From JBDSLU01 sp031407765 (GTDB lineage: Bacteria; Acidobacteriota; Vicinamibacteria; Vicinamibacterales; Vicinamibacteraceae), in NCBI GenBank assembly GCA_031407765.1, contig JANOIR010000553.1, forward strand, positions 1-5,497: a stretch of DNA of 5,497 bases, written 5' to 3'. This document shows, piece after piece, positions 1 through 5,376 of this stretch. A model generated the notes under the pieces. It was given only the letters and a program-made list of their open reading frames with translations. It was not told the origin of the DNA and made no database searches. Position numbers and translations under genes: made by a program. Position 1 is the stretch's first letter. Every line of letters begins with the position of its first letter.

Positions 1-177
1 CGTCTGATGGGCATCCATTACGGCGGCGGTGCCCGGTGGTTCATGAGCCCGCACGTCGCCTTCAGCTTCGACCTGCGCTTCTATCGCATCCCCGAACAGG
101 CGGCCGAGGGCACCGTGGTGCCGTTCCAGCCGAAGTCGCGGCTGTTCCTGGCGTCCGCGGGTCTCAGCTTCAAGTAG
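1..177 (+). CDS. C-terminal end of a probable outer-membrane beta-barrel protein (5' end outside window)
   Basis: An open frame runs from the first base of the window to a TAG at 175-177, giving 58 residues of a protein whose start lies upstream. The visible tail has alternating polar/hydrophobic stretches rich in Gly, Phe and Tyr (HYGGGARWFMSP, then HVAFSFDLRFYRIP). It ends in a last strand-like segment, LFLASAGLSFK. This is the usual look of the closing strands of a small outer-membrane barrel, where a Phe at or near the C-terminus helps recognition by the BAM machinery. Here Phe is the penultimate residue, followed by Lys. The frame shows strong G/C preference at third codon positions. Family and function cannot be named from this fragment. 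It converges on the M56 protease gene, with only 7 nt between the two stop codons. Confidence 0.72.
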   Translation, partial: RLMGIHYGGGARWFMSPHVAFSFDLRFYRIPEQAAEGTVVPFQPKSRLFLASAGLSFK

Positions 178-204
178 CGCGGCGTCACGGGTTGCGCGTC
201 GCGC
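177..204. terminator. GC-rich hairpin at the convergent gene junction, possible bidirectional terminator
   Basis: Bases 177-184 (GCGCGGCG) can pair with 197-204 (CGTCGCGC) as an 8-bp stem with one G-U pair and a 12-nt loop. The stem covers the 7-nt gap between the two convergent stop codons and the last codons of the M56 gene. There is no T-run on either side, so it is not a textbook intrinsic terminator. Stems like this are also common by chance in such GC-rich DNA. Its position between converging genes is the main argument for it. Confidence 0.25.
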
Positions 205-2149
205 GTACCCGCACCGTGAACGACACTTCGGGAATGCTGACGGGCGCGTCACCGGCGCTCGTCCAGACGTCGGCGATGCGGACCGCTGGCTCGGCCTTGA
301 CGTCGAAGAGCTCCAGGCGCACGCGGCGCTCGTCGGCTGGATCGATCGTTGGCCGGATTCCCCACCGGCCGCCGTCGTATTCGAGTCGAGCCATCTCTCC
401 GGGCTCGACGCCCAGTTCGGGCCGGCGTCCGTTCGCGAGCACCAGGTTCAGCCATACGAACGGCTTGCCGGCGCCGGGCGCACTCAGCTCGTAGTCGATC
501 CAGGATCCTGCGACGCAGCGCGTGAAGCGGAACGGCTCCAAGCGAATCGGCACGACGGCGCCTTCCGAGTACTCGCCGCCGCCCTCGTCCCGGCAGAACG
601 ATTCTCCGGGATTCAGCGCCTGACCGATCAGGGCGCGAGGAATCTCCGCGCGGTCCGGTCCGAAGATCGTTGCCGGCGGCATCTCCCAGCGTCCCCCATT
701 GGCATACCGGATCTCGGCGACGCCGCACATCATCTGCCCGAAGCGCGTCCGCAGGCGCTCGCGGGCCTCGTCGGCCGACACGAGCCCGACGTCGAGTGTG
801 GCGATCTGCGACGGCGGGAGGTCGACAGGCAGCAGGTCCGACGTGGCGACCGATCCGATGGCCAGGTTGCTTCGCTCGCCGAACGGCGCCGCGCCCGGCG
901 TATGGAGGAACGCGACGAAACGGATCCCGGTGATGGCCACGTTGGCCAGGTTCTCGATCTCGGCGGCACCGCACAGCCCGGCGTCGGTCGGCCGCATGGC
1001 GCGTAGCCTGAGAGCCGCGCCCGGCTGGCTGGCCAGGAAACCCATCGGGATGTCGCCTGCCGCACCTCGGGTCGACGCGCGAGCGGGCGCAGGCGCGACG
1101 CCGATACCGGCAATGGCCGCGGCCGAGAGCGGCATGGCACCAGTCGCAGCAACCGCAGTCAGCAGAACGAGACCGGCAAGTGCAGTGAGGCGATAGCGCG
1201 TGAACGGAGTCATCACGTCCCCCTTCAGCAGCCTGTGGATCCGGACGATCAGACGTGGCCCCGCCGCGCTGACGGCGGGGCGGGCCCGCGTCGCGACGCC
1301 GAGCCCGGCGAGCATCGTCAACGCCGATACGTAGGCGCCGGTCCCGCAGCGCGCGGCGACGATGTCGTCGCAGCAGTACTCGCGCGCCTCCCGGATGCGG
1401 CCGGAGATCCAGCGCGCTCCGGGACTGAAGAACAGCAGCGCATCGGCCAGCGATTGCAGCAAGTTGGCGGCATAGTCGCGGCGATCGACGTGAGCGAACT
1501 CGTGGGCGAGCAGCGGCGGCAGTGCGTCCGAGTCGAGGCGCTGTTCCAGATCGATCGGCAGCAGGACAGCCGGTGAACGCGCACCGATGACCACCGGCGC
1601 CTCGACGTGCTCGGACGAGAGCAGCGGGGCGGGCGGCAACCCCCAGAGCCCGCTGACAGTCGCAGCCGCGTCGGTCACGCGAGCCGATCGCACATCGGAG
1701 GCGCGCCGACGGATCCACTGCGCCAGCCCCCACCCGCCAACGAAGCGAAGCAGACCAATCGCGAACCCGATGCACCACGCCGCGCCGATCCAGGGCGCCG
1801 CGAGCGACGCGAGACCTTGCGCGCTGGCGCGCCACTGCACCGGCCGCGAAATCCGCGCGGGGCCAGGGGGCGCTGACGGCAGCGGCGCGCCGACCATGGA
1901 CGCGATGACGGGTACTGGCGCGGCGCGCGCGCGGATCAGCAGCACCCCGGGCGTGGCGAGGGTGAGCACGACGGAGAGCATCAACACGCCCGCCGCGGCG
2001 CGGTACTGCGTGCCGGACGGGGCGTTGCTGCGCCACGAGCGCCACGTCGCCAGCCCCAGGGCCACCACACTCGTGTGCCACAACGCGACGATGACGCTCC
2101 AGCCCGCGAGCACCAACCACCACGGGGCCGGGTCGAGCCAGCGGCTCAT
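185..2149 (-). CDS. M56 family (BlaR1/MecR1-type) membrane zinc metalloprotease with an unrecognised C-terminal extracytoplasmic domain
   Basis: A 654-residue integral membrane protein. Hydrophobic segments lie near residues 10-34, 50-74 and 115-137. The cytosolic zinc protease domain has HEFAH at 216-220 (zinc ligands H216 and H220, catalytic E217). Downstream is the family signature REAREYCCDD at 253-262, where E257 is the likely third ligand. A fourth membrane segment spans about 320-350. In BlaR1/MecR1 this domain relays a signal from an outside sensor and leads to cleavage of the BlaI-type repressor. The sensor differs here: residues 365-654 lack recognisable penicillin-binding motifs. 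They look like beta-rich modules (segments near 393-480 and 520-654) with cysteines at 393, 475, 519 and 545. The start is set by a GGAGG ribosome site 5 nt upstream and by the ATGA overlap with the repressor gene. The signal sensed is unknown. The protease assignment is firm; the sensor's nature is inference. Confidence 0.92.
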   Translation of the reverse strand: MSRWLDPAPWWLVLAGWSVIVALWHTSVVALGLATWRSWRSNAPSGTQYRAAAGVLMLSVVLTLATPGVLLIRARAAPVPVIASMVGAPLPSAPPGPARISRPVQWRASAQGLASLAAPWIGAAWCIGFAIGLLRFVGGWGLAQWIRRRASDVRSARVTDAAATVSGLWGLPPAPLLSSEHVEAPVVIGARSPAVLLPIDLEQRLDSDALPPLLAHEFAHVDRRDYAANLLQSLADALLFFSPGARWISGRIREAREYCCDDIVAARCGTGAYVSALTMLAGLGVATRARPAVSAAGPRLIVRIHRLLKGDVMTPFTRYRLTALAGLVLLTAVAATGAMPLSAAAIAGIGVAPAPARASTRGAAGDIPMGFLASQPGAALRLRAMRPTDAGLCGAAEIENLANVAITGIRFVAFLHTPGAAPFGERSNLAIGSVATSDLLPVDLPPSQIATLDVGLVSADEARERLRTRFGQMMCGVAEIRYANGGRWEMPPATIFGPDRAEIPRALIGQALNPGESFCRDEGGGEYSEGAVVPIRLEPFRFTRCVAGSWIDYELSAPGAGKPFVWLNLVLANGRRPELGVEPGEMARLEYDGGRWGIRPTIDPADERRVRLELFDVKAEPAVRIADVWTSAGDAPVSIPEVSFTVRVRATRNP

Positions 2150-2547
2150 TTCGGCCTCCGCTGGTAGTCGTCGAGCAGCTTCCGAATCTCATCGAGCTCC
2201 TTGGCGTCCACCTTGCGGCCGGCGAGCGCGCTCTGTAGCAGCCCCCGCGCCGACCCGTCGAACGCCTGCCGTAGGATCGACGACGCCAGCTGGCGCTGGG
2301 TGACGCTGCGATCGACCGCCGGCTCGTAGACGTGCGAACGGAAGCGTTCGGATCGCCTCAGCAGGCCCTTCTGGTGCATCACCTGCATCTGCTTGAGGAC
2401 GGTCGTGTAGCCGACGTCCTTGCCGCCGGCGATCACGTCGAACACTTCGCGGACGGTGCTGGCGCCGCGCTCCCACAGCACGCGCAGGACGCCGAGCTCG
2501 GCCTCGGTCGGGGCGGGCTGCTCGGCTGGAGTCTTGCGAATCGGCAT
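2146..2547 (-). CDS. BlaI/MecI/CopY family winged-helix transcriptional repressor
   Basis: A 133-residue protein, the typical length for BlaI/MecI repressors. The winged helix spans about residues 12-82. It starts with PTEAELGVLRVLWERG, continues with STVREVFDVI, and has the recognition-helix region VGYTTVLKQMQVMHQKGLL (45-63). The wing, RSERFRSHVYEP, follows. The C-terminal part (about 83-133) is helical and should form the dimer. F96, in the stretch QAFDGS, lies about where staphylococcal BlaI is cleaved (N101-F102), so it is a candidate cleavage point by position only. The gene precedes the M56 protease with a 4-nt ATGA overlap, the classic regulator-sensor pair. No Shine-Dalgarno lies before the ATG; the promoter -10 ends only 6 nt upstream, which suggests leaderless translation. 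Expected role: a homodimer represses its own operon and possibly unlinked genes, relieved by proteolysis. Nothing here proves a link to beta-lactams. Confidence 0.95.
   Translation of the reverse strand: MPIRKTPAEQPAPTEAELGVLRVLWERGASTVREVFDVIAGGKDVGYTTVLKQMQVMHQKGLLRRSERFRSHVYEPAVDRSVTQRQLASSILRQAFDGSARGLLQSALAGRKVDAKELDEIRKLLDDYQRRPK
2155..2159 (-). promoter_or_regulatory. Ribosome binding site of the M56 protease gene
   Basis: On the minus strand the sequence reads GGAGG, then 5 nt (CCGAA), then ATG at 2149. This is a near-ideal Shine-Dalgarno, located inside the last codons of the repressor gene. It fixes the protease start and shows that this genome uses Shine-Dalgarno sites, in contrast to the repressor gene, which has none. 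Confidence 0.85.
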
Positions 2548-2553
2548 GCGCCG

Positions 2554-2582
2554 ACGTTACTACGACAGTTGTCGTATGTCAA
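2554..2582 (-). promoter_or_regulatory. Sigma-70-type promoter of the repressor-protease operon
   Basis: Read on the minus strand, a perfect TTGACA (-35, 2582-2577) is followed by exactly 17 bp and then TAACGT (-10, 2559-2554). Six bases later comes the ATG of the repressor gene. A start 7 nt past the -10 would fall on that A at 2547, so the mRNA would have essentially no leader. The hexamers and spacing are seen directly; promoter activity and start site are inferred. Confidence 0.8.
2561..2576. promoter_or_regulatory. Perfect palindromic operator for the BlaI-type repressor
   Basis: TACGACA-GT-TGTCGTA is a perfect inverted repeat with 7-bp arms and a 2-bp centre. It fills 16 of the 17 bp between the -35 and -10 hexamers, so a bound dimer would block RNA polymerase. 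BlaI/MecI operators are known palindromes with TACA/TGTA-like ends within their own promoters. This site keeps the TA...TA ends and the ACA/TGT centre. Direct binding is inferred from position and symmetry. Confidence 0.8.
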
Positions 2583-2597
2583 CGACATCGATCGTAG
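2582..2597. promoter_or_regulatory. Additional operator-like half-sites upstream of the -35
   Basis: ACGACA (2582-2587) repeats the arm of the main operator and forms a second inverted pair with TGTCGT at 2570-2575, separated by 6 bp. TCGTAG (2592-2597) matches the outer end of the arm in the opposite direction. These could let a second repressor dimer bind over the -35. The arms are short, so chance similarity is possible. Confidence 0.35.
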
Positions 2598-2645
2598 TGA
2601 CGACGCCAGAATGCACCATCGGCAACATACAGATCGAGCAATCAC

Positions 2646-2786
2646 GACCTGGCGCGCCATCTCGTCGGCGTCTACCCGGTCCCGGCCTTCCTCGGCAGTG
2701 CCTGGTATGCCGTCGACGGACGGTCCGGCGAGGCGCAGGTTCGCCTGCGCGGCGGCGTGAGGGCGGACCAGAGCAGCGCCGGTTGA
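2646..2786 (+). pseudogene. Start-less coding-like remnant, possibly from a PcfJ-like protein
   Basis: An open frame with no ATG, GTG or TTG at its 5' edge ends at TGA 2784-2786. From about 2646 the codons show strong G/C preference at third positions. The peptide looks protein-like: DLARHLVGVYPVPAFLGSAW followed by YAVDGRSGEAQVRL. Upstream in the same frame (2601-2645) third positions lose that bias, so real coding character seems to begin abruptly near 2646. The arrangement L..HL...YPVP.FL..AW resembles a segment I associate with PcfJ-domain proteins, but this is recalled resemblance, not a search result. Most likely it is the leftover of a truncated gene, as there is no start, no ribosome site, and it abuts the repressor promoter. 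It could also be chance open reading in GC-rich DNA. Confidence 0.4.
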
Positions 2787-2869
2787 ACCCCCTGATCACC
2801 GCCGCGGAGGTCGCGGCTCGACGACAGCAGCCGTAGCCCTGCGTAGGCGGGATACACCACACGGACTGC

Positions 2870-2895
2870 ATACGCGATTCGACGGTTCCGCGTAT
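2870..2895. repeat. 26-bp inverted repeat upstream of the ROK-like gene, possible operator or hairpin
   Basis: ATACGCG (2870-2876) and CGCGTAT (2889-2895) are perfect inverted 7-mers separated by 12 bp. Half-site centres are 19 bp apart, close to two helix turns, which suits a dimeric regulator. It lies 109 bp before the chosen start of the ROK-like gene, in the 218-bp gap (2787-3004) that must contain that operon's promoter. I could not find a convincing -35/-10 pair there. Otherwise I see nothing recognisable in the gap. Confidence 0.4.
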
Positions 2896-3004
2896 CGTCG
2901 GGCCGATGATATCGTGTGCCGCCGGTCGGTGCGATCCCGGGCGCCGCGTCGGTTCGGTGGTCGGCGCTCCCTCGCTTCGCGCCCCGGCAGGATTCGTCAT
3001 TCGG

Positions 3005-4411
3005 ATGGACACGCAGGCTTCGCTCCCGCTCATCGCGCCCCGCATCACCCCTGCACTCGACCCGGCCTTTCGTCCCGCCGTGCTCGCGGTGCGCGCCTTC
3101 GACGCGCTCGTCGCCGCCACGCCCGATCCGGTGACGGTCAGGCTGGCGCTCGAACAAGCCGACGGCTCGACATTCCGCTTCGACACCCGGGTGCTGCCGG
3201 CGGCGCATGTGAGCGCCGCCGCCAACGCCACGCATCTGGAGCGCTTCGTCAAGTTCCTCCTGTGGTCGCGCGGCGGCTGGCGCCTGTTCGTCGATGGACC
3301 GCCGACGCTCGTCGCCGAGCTCGCCGCGCACTACCGTGACACCGCCACGGGACGCTTCGACGCGTCCCTCGTGTGCGAGCAGATGTTCGATCATCCGCTC
3401 GAGGTCGTGCACACGCGCGACCTGCCGGCGGAGCGCTCCGAGACGCGACCGCTCGGACGCCATCTCGAGGGCTGCCGGATCGGCTTCGACCTAGGCGGCA
3501 GTGATCGAAAGGTGGCCGCGGTGATCGACGGCCGGGTGGTTTTCAGCGACGAGACGGTGTGGGACCCGTACCACCAGCCAGATCCGCAGTACCACGTCGA
3601 CGGGATCATGGATTCGCTGGCGAAGGCCGCCGCGCACCTCCCGCGCGTCGACGCCATCGGCGGCAGCGCCGCCGGCGTGTACGTCAACAACCGGGTCAAG
3701 GCCGGCTCGCTCTTTCGCGGCGTGCCGAAGAACCTGTTCGATGCGCGGGTGAAGGACCTGTTCCTCGAGGTGCGCCGAGCCTGGGGTGACGTGCCGTTCG
3801 AGGTGGTGAACGACGGCGAGGTGACCGCGCTCGCCGGCTCGATGTCGCTCGGGGCCAGCGCCATTCTCGGCATCGCGCTTGGCACCAGCACCGCCGCCGG
3901 CTACGTCACGGCCGACGGCAACATCACCTCGTGGCTGGACGAGCTCGCGTTCGTGCCGATCGACTATCACCCTGGCGCGGCGACCGACGAGTGGTCGGGC
4001 GATTACGGCGTAGGCTCCCAGTATTTCTCGCAGCAGTGCGTCGGCCGGCTGATGCCCGTGGCCGGCATCGACTCGCCGTCCGGCATGGGTCTGCCCGATC
4101 GGCTGAAACTGGTGCAGTCCCTGATGGCCGCGGGCGACCCGCGCGCAAAGCGCATCTATCAGACGATCGGAACCTATCTTGGTTACGGTGTCGCGCACTT
4201 TGCCGGGTTCTACGATCTGCAGCACGTCCTCGTGCTCGGTCGCGTCACGTCCGGCCCTGGCGGTGACGACATCGTCCGGGGCGCGCGCGAGGTGCTCGAG
4301 GCCGAGTTCCCGGATCTGGCGATGCAGATCGCGTTTCACGTGCCGGACGAGCACGAGAAGCGTCATGGTCAGGCGATTGCCGCGGCGAGTCTGCCGGCCC
4401 TAACCAGCTAA
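3005..4411 (+). CDS. Atypical ROK-family (ASKHA fold) sugar kinase-like protein with an N-terminal extension
   Basis: 468 residues, against about 300 for a simple ROK kinase. Residues 1-155 are an unassigned extension containing HLERFVKFLLWSRGGWRLFV. The ROK core starts with IGFDLGGSDRK (159-169), the DxGGxxxK phosphate-binding motif. VVNDGEVTAL (267-276) follows, with D270 as the expected catalytic base (END in usual ROK kinases). LGIALGTSTAAGY (288-300) is the second nucleotide-binding loop, and the C-terminal GFYDLQHVLVLGRVTSG resembles the closing ROK strand-helix. The ROK zinc motif CxCGxxGC is missing. Known ROK proteins phosphorylate hexoses or N-acetyl-hexosamines, or act as repressors; no HTH is visible, so a kinase or sugar-binding role is preferred. 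An in-frame ATG at 2906 would add 33 residues, but those codons lack the gene's third-position bias and read like non-coding sequence. Ribosome-site support at 3005 is weak (AGGA 12 nt upstream). It is followed by the PIG-L gene after 18 nt. Confidence 0.83.
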   Translation: MDTQASLPLIAPRITPALDPAFRPAVLAVRAFDALVAATPDPVTVRLALEQADGSTFRFDTRVLPAAHVSAAANATHLERFVKFLLWSRGGWRLFVDGPPTLVAELAAHYRDTATGRFDASLVCEQMFDHPLEVVHTRDLPAERSETRPLGRHLEGCRIGFDLGGSDRKVAAVIDGRVVFSDETVWDPYHQPDPQYHVDGIMDSLAKAAAHLPRVDAIGGSAAGVYVNNRVKAGSLFRGVPKNLFDARVKDLFLEVRRAWGDVPFEVVNDGEVTALAGSMSLGASAILGIALGTSTAAGYVTADGNITSWLDELAFVPIDYHPGAATDEWSGDYGVGSQYFSQQCVGRLMPVAGIDSPSGMGLPDRLKLVQSLMAAGDPRAKRIYQTIGTYLGYGVAHFAGFYDLQHVLVLGRVTSGPGGDDIVRGAREVLEAEFPDLAMQIAFHVPDEHEKRHGQAIAAASLPALTS

Positions 4412-4419
4412 CTCTCAAT

Positions 4420-4424
4420 AGGTG
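4420..4424 (+). promoter_or_regulatory. Ribosome binding site of the PIG-L deacetylase gene
   Basis: AGGTG, then 5 nt, then ATG at 4430. This favours ATG 4430 over the in-frame GTG at 4424, which is only two codons earlier and overlaps the site. Confidence 0.65.
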
Positions 4425-4429
4425 TGTCG

Positions 4430-5305
4430 ATGACGCCCTACCATCACTTTGTCTCCGAGCTCGCGCGCCTCGTGCGCCAAGGCCGGCAGTTTCCGCTCGG
4501 CGGCTTCGCCCCGCCGTCGCGTCCGGTGATCGCCGCGGATGCACCGCGCGCGCTGATCTTCTCGCCGCATCCCGATGACGAGTGCATCATCGGCGGGCTG
4601 GCGCTGCGGCTCCAGCGTGAGGCGGGACTGCGCGTCGTCAACGTCGCGGTCACGCTGGGCAGCAACAAGGCGCGCCAGGCCGCGCGCTGGGACGAATTGA
4701 CGGCCGCCTGCGACTACCTCGGCTTCGATCTCGTGGCGACGGTCCCGGGCGGGCTCGAACACGTGAACGTGAGGACGCGAGCCGCCGATCCTGCGCACTG
4801 GTCCGCGTCGGTCGAGGTGATTGCCCGCCTCCTCGGCGAGCATCGGCCGGCGACGATCTTCTTTCCGCACGACGCCGACTGGAACAGCTCACACCTCGGC
4901 ACTCACCATCTGCTCGTCGATGCCCTGGCGCGCCAGGCGCCGGCCTTCACCTGTCGCGTCGTCGAAACCGAGTTCTGGGGTGCGATGGCGACGCCGAACC
5001 TCATGGTGGAATCGAGCATCGACGATGTGGCGGAAATGATGACCGCGCTCTCCTTCCATGTCGGCGAGGTTCAGCGCAACCCTTATCACCTGCTGGTGCC
5101 GGCGTGGATGCAGGACAACGTGCGGCGCGGCGGCGAGCTGGTCGGCGGTCAGGGCGGTGCGGCTCCGGACTTCAACTTCTGCGCGCTGTACCGGCTGCGC
5201 GAGTGGCGAGACGGCGCGCTGCACTTCGTGCACGATGGCGGGCGGGCCCTGCCCGCCTCAGTCAACGTCCGCGAAATCCAGGCGGTCGCCACGCGTCCGG
5301 ACTGA
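4430..5305 (+). CDS. PIG-L/LmbE family zinc-dependent N-deacetylase
   Basis: 291 residues, within the usual range for the family. After a short N-terminal lead, ALIFSPHPDDECIIGG (41-56) carries the hallmark HPDDE (47-51): H47 and D50 are zinc ligands and D49 the likely general base. TLGSNKARQAARWDEL (75-90) is the next conserved stretch. The third zinc ligand region is FFPHDADWNSSHLGTHH (144-160), where H159 (or H160) should complete the site. It has HxxxH spacing rather than the HPDH of MshB-type members. Relatives remove N-acetyl groups from GlcNAc-type sugars (GlcNAc-PI, GlcNAc-Ins, lipoglycopeptide precursors). No signal peptide or membrane segment is seen, so a cytoplasmic enzyme is expected. 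It lies 18 nt after the ROK-like gene on the same strand, surely in one operon, which points to an N-acetylated sugar or sugar phosphate as substrate. The exact substrate is unknown. Confidence 0.92.
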   Translation: MTPYHHFVSELARLVRQGRQFPLGGFAPPSRPVIAADAPRALIFSPHPDDECIIGGLALRLQREAGLRVVNVAVTLGSNKARQAARWDELTAACDYLGFDLVATVPGGLEHVNVRTRAADPAHWSASVEVIARLLGEHRPATIFFPHDADWNSSHLGTHHLLVDALARQAPAFTCRVVETEFWGAMATPNLMVESSIDDVAEMMTALSFHVGEVQRNPYHLLVPAWMQDNVRRGGELVGGQGGAAPDFNFCALYRLREWRDGALHFVHDGGRALPASVNVREIQAVATRPD

Positions 5306-5376
5306 CCCCACTGTCTATCGCCGCGCGCTAGAACCGATCTCATAGACCCGGCGAAGCCCACGAGGGGCGAAGGAGT

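Noticed and set aside
249..2192. A 647-codon open frame on the minus strand, overlapping both the repressor and the M56 protease in another frame
   Set aside because: It is an Arg/Ala/Gly/Pro-rich translation without domains. Its length is an artefact of few stop codons in GC-rich DNA, while the M56 frame has clear catalytic motifs and a ribosome site.
185..2547. Calling the pair blaI-blaR1 (beta-lactam resistance regulation)
   Set aside because: The protease lacks a recognisable penicillin-binding sensor domain and no beta-lactamase gene is present. Only family-level names are justified.
2906..3004. A longer start for the ROK-like protein at ATG 2906 (33 extra residues)
   Set aside because: The extra residues are Gly/Arg/Pro/Cys-rich, third positions lack the gene's bias, and no ribosome site precedes this ATG. 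It was kept only as an alternative start.
2672..3463. A 263-codon minus-strand open frame spanning the intergenic region and the 5' part of the ROK-like gene
   Set aside because: Its translation is low-complexity and Arg/Gly/Ala-rich, without motifs, and it runs antisense to the well-supported ROK-like frame and the remnant.
3491..4366. A 291-codon antisense open frame inside the ROK-like gene
   Set aside because: Its translation is rich in Arg, His, Gly and Val with no family motif. It is the mirror of a strongly biased coding frame on the other strand.
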